A stretch of 64,000 nt of DNA from Duganella margarita (GCF_009857535.1 NZ_WWCS01000012.1:146608-210607); one strand, 5' to 3'. Positions 34,886 to 44,339 are shown, counted from the stretch's first letter. The notes: generated by a model from the letters alone, not told the origin. Translations and numbers: made by a program.

Positions 34886-36316
34886 ATGCCAAAATTCTTC
34901 AATGAAATGACAGCTGACGGCCTGGCGCACACTGCCAGCGCCGAGGTGCGTGAACACTACCGCGAATTCTGCGGCTGGCTGCAGCGCCAATCCGCCGACA
35001 CCATCGAACGCAAGCGCGCCGAGGCCGACCTCACCTTCCGCCGGGTCGGCATCACCTTCGCCGTATATGGCGACGATGCCGGCACCGAACGGCTGATTCC
35101 GTTCGATACCATCCCCCGCATCATCCCCGCCGCCGAGTGGAAGCAGTTGCAGACCGGTCTGGTCCAGCGCGTCAAGGCGCTGAACATGTTTGTCCATGAT
35201 ATTTACCACGACCAGAACATCATCAAGGCCGGCATTATTCCCGCAGAGCAAATCTACCAGAACGCCCAGTACCGGCCGGAGATGCAAGGCATTAATGTGG
35301 CGTCGGACATCTACGCCCACATTGCCGGGGTCGATATCGTGCGCGCCGGCCAGGGCGAATTCTACGTGCTGGAGGACAATCTGCGGGTGCCGTCCGGCGT
35401 CTCTTACATGCTGGAAGACCGCAAGATGATGATGCGGCTGTTCCCGGAACTGTTCGCCCGCAACAAGATCGCCCCGGTTGACCATTATCCCGACATGCTG
35501 CTGGATAACCTGCGCTCGGTGGCGCCGATGGGCATCAACGACCCGACCGTGGTGGTGATGACCCCGGGCATGTACAACTCGGCCTACTTCGAGCACGCCT
35601 TCCTGGCGCAGCAAATGGGCGTGGAACTGGTCGAAGGCAAGGACTTGTTCGTCAGCGATAACACGGTGTTCATGCGCACCACGCGCGGGCCGAAGCGGGT
35701 GGACGTGATCTACCGCCGGCTGGACGACGATTTCCTCGATCCGCTGGCGTTCCGGCCGGATTCCTCGCTGGGCGTGCCGGGCCTGCTGTCGGTCTACCGC
35801 GCCGGCCGCGTGACGCTGGCCAACGCCATCGGCACCGGCGTGGCCGACGACAAATCGATCTACCCTTACGTGCCGGACATGATCAAGTTCTATCTGTCGG
35901 AGCAACCGGTGCTGAACAATGTACCGACCTACCAGTGCCGCAAGAAAGACGATCTGGCCTACACACTGGCCAACCTGCCGCAGCTGGTGGTCAAGGAAGT
36001 GCACGGCGCCGGCGGCTACGGCATGCTGGTCGGGCCGGCCTCGACCAAGGCGCAGATCGAAGACTTCCGCCAGCGCCTGATCGCCAAACCCGACGGCTAC
36101 ATTGCCCAGCCGACCCTGGCCCTGTCGGCCTGCCCAACCTATGTGGAAAGCGGTATCGCCCCACGCCACATCGACCTGCGGCCGTTTGTGCTGTCCGGCA
36201 AAACCATTTCGATGGTGCCCGGCGGCCTGACGCGCGTGGCCTTGCAGGAAGGCTCGCTGGTGGTGAACTCGTCGCAGGGCGGCGGCACCAAGGACACCTG
36301 GATTTTGGAGAAATAA
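34886..36316 (+). CDS. circularly permuted ATP-grasp protein
   Basis: A 476-residue protein of the circularly permuted ATP-grasp type 2 family (DUF404/DUF407). Visible stretches include RVKALNMFVHDIYHDQNIIKAGIIP, LEDNLRVPSGVSYMLEDRKMM, the MRTTRGPKRVDVIYRRLDDDFLDPL block and KEVHGAGGYGMLVGP. The ATG at 34886 is chosen because AGGGA lies 9 bases before it; the ATG at 34877 abuts that site. Comparative work by Aravind and colleagues predicts that these proteins act as peptide ligases. It is the first gene of the operon with the alpha-E, transglutaminase and Anbu genes. Their joint product is unknown. Confidence 0.9.
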   Translation: MPKFFNEMTADGLAHTASAEVREHYREFCGWLQRQSADTIERKRAEADLTFRRVGITFAVYGDDAGTERLIPFDTIPRIIPAAEWKQLQTGLVQRVKALNMFVHDIYHDQNIIKAGIIPAEQIYQNAQYRPEMQGINVASDIYAHIAGVDIVRAGQGEFYVLEDNLRVPSGVSYMLEDRKMMMRLFPELFARNKIAPVDHYPDMLLDNLRSVAPMGINDPTVVVMTPGMYNSAYFEHAFLAQQMGVELVEGKDLFVSDNTVFMRTTRGPKRVDVIYRRLDDDFLDPLAFRPDSSLGVPGLLSVYRAGRVTLANAIGTGVADDKSIYPYVPDMIKFYLSEQPVLNNVPTYQCRKKDDLAYTLANLPQLVVKEVHGAGGYGMLVGPASTKAQIEDFRQRLIAKPDGYIAQPTLALSACPTYVESGIAPRHIDLRPFVLSGKTISMVPGGLTRVALQEGSLVVNSSQGGGTKDTWILEK

Positions 36317-36318
36317 GC

Positions 36319-37266
36319 ATGCTGAGCCGAACCGCTGACCACTTGTTCTGGATGGCCCGCTACACCGAGCGTGCCGAAAACACTGCGCGCATGCTGGACG
36401 TCAACGTGCAGACCTCGATGCTGCCGCAGTCCGACGAGGAAAACGCCCAAGGCTGGCGCGCCCTGCTCGGCATCTCCGAACTGCAACACGCATTCCACCA
36501 GAAATACCAGTCGCTGGAAGGCCGCGAGGTGATCGACTTCATGGTGCGCGATCCCGACAACACCTCTTCGATCGTGGCCTGCCTGACGCAGGTGCGCGAA
36601 AACGCCCGCGCCGTGCGCGGCACGCTGACCACCGAGGTGTGGGAAATCCAGAACCAGACCTGGCTGGACATGCAGCGCCGCCTGCAGAGCGATTTGCTGG
36701 AAACTGATCCCAGCAAGTTCTTTGAATGGGTCAAATACCGCTCCCACCTGTCGCGCGGCGTCACGCTGGGCACCATGCTGCGCGACGAGGCGGTCAACTT
36801 CATCCGTCTCGGCACCTTTTTGGAACGGGCCGACAACACCGCCCGCATCCTCGACGTCAAGTACCACGGCGGCGCCACCGACAGCGCGGAGAGCATGAGC
36901 CAGCGCGATTTCTACTACTGGGGCGCGATGCTGCGTTCGGTCTCCGGCTTCGAGATCTACCGCAAGGTGTATCGCGATGTGATCACCCCGGCACGCATCG
37001 CCGAGCTGCTGATCCTGCGCGGCGACATGCCGCGCTCGCTGCTGGCCTGCATGGACGAAGTGGTGCAGAACCTGCACGAGGTGCGCAACGACGTCTCGGC
37101 CGATACCGAACGCTTCGCCGGCCGCCTGCGCGCCGAGCTGCAGTTCGGCAAAATCGACGATATCCTGGCGGACGGCCTGCATGACACGCTGACCCGCTTC
37201 CTGGCCAACATCTACGAACTCGGCAATCGCGTCAGCCGCGATTTCCTGGTGCCGCTTGCGGCGTAA
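36319..37266 (+). CDS. alpha-E domain protein
   Basis: A 315-residue all-helical protein of the alpha-E (DUF403) family, opening with MLSRTADHLFWMARYTERAENTAR-type sequence and repeating a related motif at RLGTFLERADNTARILDVK. The function is not established. It almost always accompanies the circularly permuted ATP-grasp and transglutaminase proteins. It starts 2 bases after the ATP-grasp stop, so the two are probably co-translated. Confidence 0.92.
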   Translation: MLSRTADHLFWMARYTERAENTARMLDVNVQTSMLPQSDEENAQGWRALLGISELQHAFHQKYQSLEGREVIDFMVRDPDNTSSIVACLTQVRENARAVRGTLTTEVWEIQNQTWLDMQRRLQSDLLETDPSKFFEWVKYRSHLSRGVTLGTMLRDEAVNFIRLGTFLERADNTARILDVKYHGGATDSAESMSQRDFYYWGAMLRSVSGFEIYRKVYRDVITPARIAELLILRGDMPRSLLACMDEVVQNLHEVRNDVSADTERFAGRLRAELQFGKIDDILADGLHDTLTRFLANIYELGNRVSRDFLVPLAA

Positions 37267-37281
37267 GCGAAAGGCCATTCC

Positions 37282-38082
37282 ATGCAATTGTCGATCCGGC
37301 ACGAAACGCGCTACACCTACACCCTGCCGCTGGCCTACACCATCCAGCAACTGCACCTGACGCCGCGCGCGGAGCCGCAGCAGCACGTGCTGTCGTGGAA
37401 CCTTGCGGCGCCTGGCCATATGCACCGCTACACCGACGCCTACGGCAACCTGTCGCACATGATGACGATGGACGCGCCGCATCAGGCGCTGTCCATCGTC
37501 GCCAGCGGGGTGGTGGAAACCACGGCGCCGGACCGCGGCCGCATCGTTGCCGACGCCCTGTCGCCGCTGATTTTTACCGTGCCGACGCGGCTGACGGCCG
37601 CCACGCCCGGCATCCTCGAACTGGCCGCCTCGTGCTTGCCCGATGGCAAGGCCATGACGCGCGACCTGATGTGTCTGGCTGAGCACATCTTTGGTGCGGT
37701 CCGGTATCAAAGCGGTGCGACCGCCGTCTCCACCACCGCCAGCGACGCCCTCGCCCTCGGCCAAGGCGTGTGCCAGGACCATGCGCACCTGTTCCTGGCC
37801 TGCTGCCACGCGCACGGCATCCCGGCGCGCTATGTATCCGGCTACATTGATCCCGGCAATACCGGCCACGCGGCCAGCCACGCCTGGGTCGACGCCTGGG
37901 CCGACGACAAGGATCACAGCGGCTGGGTCAGCATCGACGTCACGCACGCGCGGCTGATGACGGACGCCTATTGCCGCCTGGCCACCGGCCGCGACTACGA
38001 CAGCGCGGCGCCGGTGCGCGGCATGCGGCGCGGCGGCGGCACCGAGTCTTTGAGCGTCGACGTACAGATTGTGCCGCAATGA
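37282..38082 (+). CDS. transglutaminase-like cysteine peptidase
   Basis: A 266-residue transglutaminase-fold protein. The N-terminal small domain begins LSIRHETRYTYTLPL. The catalytic Cys is in QGVCQDHAHLFLACCHAHGIPARYVSGYI. The His is in HAWVDAW, and the Asp in SIDVTHARLMTDAY. It probably hydrolyses or rearranges an amide bond made by the ATP-grasp partner. It is cytoplasmic; no signal peptide is seen. It lies 15 bases after the alpha-E gene. Confidence 0.92.
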   Translation: MQLSIRHETRYTYTLPLAYTIQQLHLTPRAEPQQHVLSWNLAAPGHMHRYTDAYGNLSHMMTMDAPHQALSIVASGVVETTAPDRGRIVADALSPLIFTVPTRLTAATPGILELAASCLPDGKAMTRDLMCLAEHIFGAVRYQSGATAVSTTASDALALGQGVCQDHAHLFLACCHAHGIPARYVSGYIDPGNTGHAASHAWVDAWADDKDHSGWVSIDVTHARLMTDAYCRLATGRDYDSAAPVRGMRRGGGTESLSVDVQIVPQ

Positions 38083-38124
38083 GCGGTGTAAAATAACGAT
38101 ACTTCAAATCAATACTTTGCAACG

Positions 38125-39000
38125 ATGACTTATTGTGTGGGCATGCGCCTGAATGCCGGGCTGGTGTTTTTATCGGATTCACGCACCAATGCGGGCGTGG
38201 ACCAGGTCGGCACGTTCCGTAAGCTGAGCGTGTTCGAAATTCCCGGCGACCGCATGCTGGTGATGATGACCGCCGGTAATCTGTCGATATCGCAATCGAT
38301 CCGCCAGCTGGTGTCGACGCTGATCGACGATGCCGGCCATACCATCTGGACCGCGCCCAGCGTGTATGACGCCGCGCGCATCCTCGGCCAGGCGGTGCGC
38401 CAGGTGCATGAGCGCGACGCCAGGACACTGGCGGACTTTGGCATTGAGTTCAATGTCAGCATCATTTTCGGCGGCCAGGTCAAGGGCGAGCGCTGCCGCC
38501 TGTTCCAGATTTACTCGGCCGGCAACTTCATCGAAGCGCACGACGAGAACACGTATTTCCAGATCGGCGAAGCCAAATACGGCAAGCCCATCATCGACCG
38601 CGTGGTGACCCCGGCCACCTCGCTGGACGATGCCGCCAAGTGCGCACTGATTTCGATGGACTCCACGCTGCGCTCCAACGTCTCGGTCGGCCTGCCGCTG
38701 GACTTGCTGGTGTACGAGAACGACCAGCTGGCAGTGACCCATTTTGTAACAATTGATGAACGCAACGAATATTTCCAGATGATTCGCGGTACCTGGGGCG
38801 ACCAGTTGAAGCACGTGTTCGAGGGCCTGGAAGCGCCGGTGTGGAACGCGGCGCCGGAAACACAAGGCACAGTGTTGCATTCCAGCAACGCCGGCAGCAA
38901 GCCAGTGCGGGTGGCGCCGCCCTCCGGCTTGGCGGCGCCGCAGGTACCCAGCGCGCCGTTGCAAACCTTGTCACAGCAATTTCACGACGGACAACAGTAA
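38125..39000 (+). CDS. proteasome-like peptidase Anbu
   Basis: A 291-residue Ntn-hydrolase of the Anbu type (ancestral beta-subunit, related to HslV and the proteasome beta subunit). The start MTYCVGMRLNAGLVFLSDSRTNAG places a Thr directly after the initiator Met, as needed for the N-terminal nucleophile. GDRMLVMMTAGNLSISQSI and the SMDSTLRSNVSVGLPLDLLVY segment match the family. Residues after about 240 form a non-conserved tail. It is the last gene of the ATP-grasp operon, 42 bases after the transglutaminase gene. Confidence 0.92.
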   Translation: MTYCVGMRLNAGLVFLSDSRTNAGVDQVGTFRKLSVFEIPGDRMLVMMTAGNLSISQSIRQLVSTLIDDAGHTIWTAPSVYDAARILGQAVRQVHERDARTLADFGIEFNVSIIFGGQVKGERCRLFQIYSAGNFIEAHDENTYFQIGEAKYGKPIIDRVVTPATSLDDAAKCALISMDSTLRSNVSVGLPLDLLVYENDQLAVTHFVTIDERNEYFQMIRGTWGDQLKHVFEGLEAPVWNAAPETQGTVLHSSNAGSKPVRVAPPSGLAAPQVPSAPLQTLSQQFHDGQQ

Positions 39001-39060
39001 TGCGACAGGTGTGGCACACGGCGTATGATAGGATAAAAGCAACCCATTCTGGAGCAATGC

Positions 39061-39456
39061 ATGACTGACGCCACGCCACCGCAGCCCGAGCTGAGCATTT
39101 TCACGGTCGATACATTGTTGAAGTACATGGGCAATGACGACAAAGCGCTGGCCATCGTCTCCAAGATCGTCCACGACGCCTGTCTGCCGCGCATGACGCC
39201 GTTTGACGAGGCTGGCGCCGCGCTGCGCGAGGATCGTCTGGCGGAGGCCGGCAAAATCTTCCACGGTCTGCGCGGCTCGATTGGCGCGCTGGGCGCCAAG
39301 CGCCTGGTGGCGGCCTCGCTCAAGCTGGAGCAAGCCATCGCCGAGCGCCAAACCGGCCAGATCCCGTCCCTGTTCGCGGCACTGCAATCCGAGTACCAAC
39401 TGGTGCTGCGCGAAGCCGATGATTGGCTGAAACGCCATGCGCCACCCGCCATCTGA
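39061..39456 (+). CDS. Hpt-domain phosphotransfer protein
   Basis: A 131-residue helical-bundle protein. The phosphorylatable His68 lies in IFHGLRGSIGALGAKRL, the Hpt signature (H-x-L-(K/R)-G-(S/A)-x-x-x-(L/I)-G). No receiver or kinase domain is attached and no two-component genes adjoin it, so it is an orphan relay. GGAG lies 7 bases before the ATG. The upstream gap holds TATGAT and a GTGTG-g-CACAC repeat, so it may have its own promoter rather than belong to the Anbu operon. Confidence 0.88.
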   Translation: MTDATPPQPELSIFTVDTLLKYMGNDDKALAIVSKIVHDACLPRMTPFDEAGAALREDRLAEAGKIFHGLRGSIGALGAKRLVAASLKLEQAIAERQTGQIPSLFAALQSEYQLVLREADDWLKRHAPPAI

Positions 39457-39790
39457 CCGGCATTAACATTCACGATTTGTAAATCCCGGGTAATGCTGCA
39501 CCGCACAGCAGGATGCTACCCGCACGTAGCTTTTATGCCATTAACGAATGGTTACAATTGTTACCCCCGTTTGTTATGTGCATCCAAGTTGCAGAAATTC
39601 TTCATGTTAATATCGCCATCACTTACCGAGCGTGCGCCGTAACTTACAACAACTTTGTAGAATTCGGGTGCAATCATTTCATTTCGCAAGTTATTGCGTA
39701 ATCGACAATTTGCTCAAACGCAAGTATAATGGTGCAACGCATCGATTTTTCGAAGCGGTGTGCGATAGCTTTACTACAAGGGTCTAATGT
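39457..39790. other. 334-bp intergenic region
   Basis: No gene is supported here. The stretch is AT-rich compared with the neighbours and carries one strong sigma-70 promoter near its right end. Confidence 0.7.
39702..39730 (+). promoter_or_regulatory. sigma-70 promoter of the Sel1-like lipoprotein gene
   Basis: TCGACA (39702-39707) and TATAAT (39725-39730) are separated by exactly 17 bases. The -10 is a full consensus match and the -35 matches 5 of 6. The gene starts about 60 bases downstream. Confidence 0.75.
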
Positions 39791-40216
39791 ATGGAATTAT
39801 TCAACAAGTCTGGCGTATTGGTCTCTGCGGTGCTGGTCATCGTCGGCGCTTTGATAGCGTGCCAGGCTCAAGAGGATGCAATTCCATCGTCGACGGTGAT
39901 TGAAGCGGCCGCCATGCAACTTAGCCCTTCCGGCCAGCCCGCTGCCGAACGCCGTTTGCAGGAATGGGCTGACCAGGGTTCGCCGGTGGCCCAGCGGGAG
40001 CTGGCGCTGCGCTATCTGGCGCAACCCGACAAGCGCCGCGAAGCGATGCAGCTGTTCGAGCGCGCCGCCAGCGCTGGCGACGCCCAGGCCGCGGTCGGCC
40101 TGGTCGGCATGTCGCACGGGGCCGGCAACGCCGCGAGCGTCGGCAGCGCCGGTGCGGCGCTCAACGCCAGCCGCGTGATCAAGGAAGCCACCACCGCCAA
40201 CTACGTCGCGCACTAA
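39791..40216 (+). CDS. small Sel1-like lipoprotein, unknown function
   Basis: A 141-residue exported protein. The hydrophobic N-terminus ends in GALIAC, a lipobox-like sequence, so Cys24 may be lipidated. The middle contains one or two helical repeats of Sel1/TPR type (GSPVAQRELALRYL, then AMQLFERAASAGDAQAAVGL). The C-terminus is low in complexity. It is a monocistronic unit with a consensus promoter and a good terminator, which suggests steady expression. No named family was recognised. Confidence 0.72.
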   Translation: MELFNKSGVLVSAVLVIVGALIACQAQEDAIPSSTVIEAAAMQLSPSGQPAAERRLQEWADQGSPVAQRELALRYLAQPDKRREAMQLFERAASAGDAQAAVGLVGMSHGAGNAASVGSAGAALNASRVIKEATTANYVAH

Positions 40217-40239
40217 GCCCGTCGCGCCGTCAATGACCG

Positions 40240-40275
40240 AGCCGCCCACCCTCCGGTGTTGCGGCTTTTTTCTTT
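40240..40275 (+). terminator. Rho-independent terminator
   Basis: AGCCGC (40240-40245) pairs with GCGGCT (40261-40266) and an inner CACC pairs with GGTG. The hairpin is followed by TTTTTTCTTTT. It ends the Sel1-like lipoprotein gene. Confidence 0.88.
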
Positions 40276-40286
40276 TGAGGTGAGGC

Positions 40287-41198
40287 ATGGACCGTCTGCG
40301 CGCGCTGGAAGTATTTGTGGAAGTCGTCAAACGCGAGGGCTTTGCCCGCGCGGCCGAAGCGCTGGACACCTCGCCGGCCAATGTCACCCGCTACATCGGT
40401 GACCTGGAAGCGCATTTGCAAACCCGGCTGCTGAACCGCAGTTCGCGCAAGATGTCGCTGACCGCCAGCGGCGAGGCGCTGTTTGAGCGCGCCAAATCGA
40501 TTCTGGACGATGTCGCCGAGGCGGAAGCGATCGTCTCGTCGGTCACCCTGCAGCCGCATGGCGTATTGCGCATCAACGCCCCGCTGAGCTTTGGCGTGCT
40601 GCACCTGGCGCCGCTGTGGGCCAAGTTCATGCGGCTGTATCCCGCGGTGCGGCTGGACGTGTCGCTGATCGACCGTGTGGTTGATATTGTCGAGGAAGGC
40701 TACGACATGGCGGTGCGCATCTCGCGCGCGGGTTCCACCGCCAACGTCGCCCGCAAGCTGGCCACCTCGCAGAATGTGCTGTGCGCGTCGCCGGACTACC
40801 TGCGGCAGCGCGGCATGCCGCAGACGCCGGCCGACCTGTTGCAGCACGATGGTATCGGCTACAGCTATGCCGCCAACGCCGATGACTGGCCGATGCTGGA
40901 CGCCAGCGGCCAGACGCAGACGGTCAAGATGCCGTGCGTGATGCACACCAACAACGGCGACACCGCCCGCGCCGCCGCGCTGGGCGGGCTTGGCGTCATC
41001 TGGCAGCCCACCTTCCTGGTTGGCGCCGACCTGCGCGCGGGCCGTCTGCAACGCGTGCTGCCGGAGTACCGCATGCCGGATATGGATGTGCTGGCGATCT
41101 ACCCCAGCCGCCGTCACCTGAGCGCCAAGGTGCGGGTAATGATTGATTTCCTGGTGCAGGAACTGGCCGGCACGCCACCATGGGACCGCACCGCGTAA
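40287..41198 (+). CDS. LysR-family transcriptional regulator
   Basis: A 303-residue LysR regulator. The N-terminal winged helix-turn-helix (MDRLRALEVFVEVVKREGFARAAEAL, then SPANVTRYIGDLE) is followed by a periplasmic-binding-protein-like effector domain (about 90-295). The HTH resembles the CrgA/AaeR-like branch with a DRLRALEVFV opening. The usual divergent target gene is absent: it lies immediately after a terminator and upstream of prkA on the same strand. The target is unknown. Confidence 0.9.
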   Translation: MDRLRALEVFVEVVKREGFARAAEALDTSPANVTRYIGDLEAHLQTRLLNRSSRKMSLTASGEALFERAKSILDDVAEAEAIVSSVTLQPHGVLRINAPLSFGVLHLAPLWAKFMRLYPAVRLDVSLIDRVVDIVEEGYDMAVRISRAGSTANVARKLATSQNVLCASPDYLRQRGMPQTPADLLQHDGIGYSYAANADDWPMLDASGQTQTVKMPCVMHTNNGDTARAAALGGLGVIWQPTFLVGADLRAGRLQRVLPEYRMPDMDVLAIYPSRRHLSAKVRVMIDFLVQELAGTPPWDRTA

Positions 41199-41281
41199 AA
41201 GTTCCCCTTTTTCATTTGAGGCAGATCATCTGAGTCACCGCCCGAGCGCCGATACTCCCACATTGCGGAGGACAGGCGACG

Positions 41282-43216
41282 ATGGAACAGACACAATCCC
41301 AGGAGGCATTTCGCGACCAGTTGCGCGCCTTCACGCAGCAGCACCGCGCCGGCCACTGGCGCGGCAGTTTTGCCGAGTTCGTGGAGCAGGTGCTGCCGCG
41401 GGCCCCGGTCCAGTTGGCCCGCTCGTCGCATCAATACATCTGGGACATGCTGCGCTGGAGCGGCAAGGAGGGCGACGACGGCAAGCTGCGCTGTTCGCTA
41501 TTTGCCGACGAGCTGTTCGGCATCGATGACGCCCTCGCCCGCGTGGCTGATTATTTCAAGGCGGCGGCGGCCGGGTCTGAGGTGGGCCGGCGCCTGTTGC
41601 TGTTGCTGGGACCGCCATCGGGCGGCAAATCCACGCTGGTGATCCGTCTCAAGCGCGGGCTGGAGGAATACAGTTATACCGACGCCGGCGCCCTGTACGG
41701 CATCGCCGGCTGTCCGGTGCGTGAGTCGCCGCTGCACCTGGTGCCGCACACCTTGCGCGCCGGCTTTCGCGACAGTTATGGCGTGGATGTGGTCGGCGAG
41801 CTGTGCCCCTATTGCCGCATGCGGCTGGAGCATGAGCTGGGCGGCGACTTCCTGCGGATGCCGGTCGAGCGCATCTTCATCTCCGAGGCTGGCCGCAGCG
41901 CCATCGGCACCTATGCGCCGCATGATCCGAATACGGCCGATGTGGCCGACCTGGTCGGCTCGGTCGACCTGTCGCGCGTGGCCGAGTATGGCGACGAAGG
42001 CGATCCGCGCGCGTGGTCGTGGTCCGGCACCGTGTACGCGGCCAGCCGGGGCCTGCTGGAAATGATCGAGATCCTCAAAGTGAAGCGCGAATTCCTCTAC
42101 CTGTTGCTGACGCTGACGCAGGAAAAGAACGTCAAGGTCGCGCGCTTTCCGCTGATTTATCTGGACGAAACCATCCTGGCCCACACCAACCTGGCAGAAT
42201 TTCGCAAGTTTCTGCAGGAAAGCGAAAACGAGGGACTGCTGGACCGCATGGTCATCGTGCAAGTGCCCTACACCCTCAGCTACCGCGAGGAGGCGCGCAT
42301 TTATCGCAAGCTGATCCTGTCGGCGCCGGCCTTCCGCGACGTCCATCTCGATCCGCATGTGCTGCATGCGGCGGCCGTGTTTGCCGTACTGAGCCGCCTG
42401 CACGAAGGCGAGGAGCGCGACACCGACCTGGCCCGGCGCGTGCGCATCCACGCCGGCGAGGACGTCGACGGCATGCACCACAACGAGGCGCTGCGCGTGC
42501 GCAACAAGGAGCGTTCGCCGGACGAAGGCTTGTCCGGCGTGTCGCCGCGGTTCGTCATCAACGGCTTGTCGCACGCCATTATCCAGTCTGCGGGCAAGAG
42601 CATCAGCACCATGGATTTGCTACTGGCGCTGAAGGACGCCATCGACAGCGACGCCCGCATCGAATCGTCGCGCAAGCGGCGCTGGATTGATTACCTGGTG
42701 TTGACACGCAAGGAGTTCTACAACCGCTGGGTCAAGGAAGACGTCCACAAGGCCTTGTTCGTCTCGTTTGAGCAGGAAGTGTCCGACCTGCTGGACAAAT
42801 ACCTGGACGAAGTCGAAGCCATGCTCGACAACCGCCAGGTCAAGGATCCGATCACCAGCGAGGAGCGGCGGCCGGACGAGCGTTTTCTGCGCGCGGTGGA
42901 AGAAAAAATCCACATTTCCGATTCCGGCAAGCAGTCGTTCCGGCAGGAGGTGGTGCGCAAGGCCATGAGCGCCTACAAGCGCGGCGAGCGCTTCGGGCTC
43001 GGCAGTCATGCGCAGTTGCGCGACGCCCTGCAACAGTATCTGTTCGAGCAGCGGCGCGATGTGCTAAGGCTGGTCAGCTCGTCCAAGCGGCCGGACGACG
43101 AGGTGCGCGCCAAGATTTCCGCTGTCGAGCAGCGGCTGGTGGACGAATACGGCTACGACGGCCATTGTGCGCGCGAAGCGCTGAGCTACGTCACCACGCT
43201 GCTGGCACAGGAGTGA
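41282..43216 (+). CDS. prkA: PrkA/YeaG serine protein kinase
   Basis: A 644-residue AAA-type protein kinase. The N-terminal AAA core carries the Walker A motif GPPSGGKS at residues 110-117. LIYLDETILAHTNLAEF is consistent with the Walker B/sensor region, and the C-terminal PrkA domain covers the last 250 residues. The family (E. coli YeaG, B. subtilis PrkA) acts in adaptation to nutrient and nitrogen limitation. GCGGAGGA precedes the ATG. It forms an operon with the next two genes, as the family usually does. Confidence 0.94.
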   Translation: MEQTQSQEAFRDQLRAFTQQHRAGHWRGSFAEFVEQVLPRAPVQLARSSHQYIWDMLRWSGKEGDDGKLRCSLFADELFGIDDALARVADYFKAAAAGSEVGRRLLLLLGPPSGGKSTLVIRLKRGLEEYSYTDAGALYGIAGCPVRESPLHLVPHTLRAGFRDSYGVDVVGELCPYCRMRLEHELGGDFLRMPVERIFISEAGRSAIGTYAPHDPNTADVADLVGSVDLSRVAEYGDEGDPRAWSWSGTVYAASRGLLEMIEILKVKREFLYLLLTLTQEKNVKVARFPLIYLDETILAHTNLAEFRKFLQESENEGLLDRMVIVQVPYTLSYREEARIYRKLILSAPAFRDVHLDPHVLHAAAVFAVLSRLHEGEERDTDLARRVRIHAGEDVDGMHHNEALRVRNKERSPDEGLSGVSPRFVINGLSHAIIQSAGKSISTMDLLLALKDAIDSDARIESSRKRRWIDYLVLTRKEFYNRWVKEDVHKALFVSFEQEVSDLLDKYLDEVEAMLDNRQVKDPITSEERRPDERFLRAVEEKIHISDSGKQSFRQEVVRKAMSAYKRGERFGLGSHAQLRDALQQYLFEQRRDVLRLVSSSKRPDDEVRAKISAVEQRLVDEYGYDGHCAREALSYVTTLLAQE

Positions 43217-43217
43217 T

Positions 43218-44339
43218 ATGCGCAACGACTGGTATGACCTGTTCTCACGCGGCTCGCGCGACTGGCTGCGCCACAACGACAAGGTGCGCGAAGCCGTCCG
43301 CCAGCACCTGCCGGAGGCGCTGTCCGGCCCGGACCTGATGAGCGGCATCGGCGAGCACCGCGTGCAGGTGCCGCTCAAGCTGCTGGAGCACGCCCGGTTT
43401 CGGCTGTCGGACGAACATAGCACGACCGGTGCTGGCCAGGGATCGGGCCAGCCGGGCGACATCCTGCGCTCGCCCTACTTCGATGAGGACGACAACGGCG
43501 CCGGCAACGACGGCGGCGCCGTCACGCTGCTGCTGGAATTTTCCATGGATGACATCATGGAATGGCTATGGGAAGACCTGCACCTGCCGCAACTGGCGCC
43601 ACGCGGCAAGGCTTCGCTCGACGATCCCGACGTGGTGCGCGCCGGATGGGACAAGCGCGGCGCGGCGTCGCGCCTGGACCGTCGCCGCACCATCAAGGAA
43701 GCCATCAAGCGCCGCGCGGTGCAGACACGGCCGACGCCCTTCACCAATGACGACCTGCGCTTCCGGCAACTGGTACGGCAGCCCAAGCCCAGCAGCAGCG
43801 CGGTGGTGTTTTTTATGCTGGATGTGTCCAGCAGCATGACGGTCAACGAGCGCCGGCTGGCCAAGACCTTTTTCTTCCTGGCCCTGCAAGGCTTGCGCCG
43901 TCAATACCACAAGATCGAAACCCGCTTCCTGGCGCATGCCGCCGAAGCCTGGGAGTTCAACGAAGGCGATTTCTTCGAGACCAGCGGCATGGGCGGCACC
44001 CTCGCATCCACCGGCTTCCAGCTGGCGTTGGAATTGCTCCAGCGTCACTATGACCGATCCAACTGGAATAGCTACCTGTTCTACGCCTCCGACGGCGATA
44101 ACTTCTCCGAGGACCGCGCCGCCGCCAGCGTCCTGCTGAAATCGCTGGCCACGCAGCTCAATTATCTGGCCTACGTCGAAACCCTGCCCGGCATGCCGCG
44201 CACCCAGGAGACGGAAATGGGCCGCCTGTGGAAGGAGCGCGAGCGCCAGGGTTTGCCCATGTCCAGCGCCGTGCTGGCCGATGGCGATGATGTGTTTACG
44301 GCGATACGCCAGTTTTTGATGCAGCAGGTGGCATCGTGA
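43218..44339 (+). CDS. YeaH/YhbH family protein
   Basis: A 373-residue DUF444 protein with a von Willebrand factor A-like C-terminal half. The MIDAS-like motif is FFMLDVSSSMTVNERRLAKTF, followed by RRQYHKIETRFLAHAAEAWE. The N-terminal half has the charged RRRTIKEAIKRRA stretch. It starts 2 bases after prkA and its stop overlaps the spoVR start (GTGA). It is a presumed partner of PrkA. Confidence 0.93.
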   Translation: MRNDWYDLFSRGSRDWLRHNDKVREAVRQHLPEALSGPDLMSGIGEHRVQVPLKLLEHARFRLSDEHSTTGAGQGSGQPGDILRSPYFDEDDNGAGNDGGAVTLLLEFSMDDIMEWLWEDLHLPQLAPRGKASLDDPDVVRAGWDKRGAASRLDRRRTIKEAIKRRAVQTRPTPFTNDDLRFRQLVRQPKPSSSAVVFFMLDVSSSMTVNERRLAKTFFFLALQGLRRQYHKIETRFLAHAAEAWEFNEGDFFETSGMGGTLASTGFQLALELLQRHYDRSNWNSYLFYASDGDNFSEDRAAASVLLKSLATQLNYLAYVETLPGMPRTQETEMGRLWKERERQGLPMSSAVLADGDDVFTAIRQFLMQQVAS

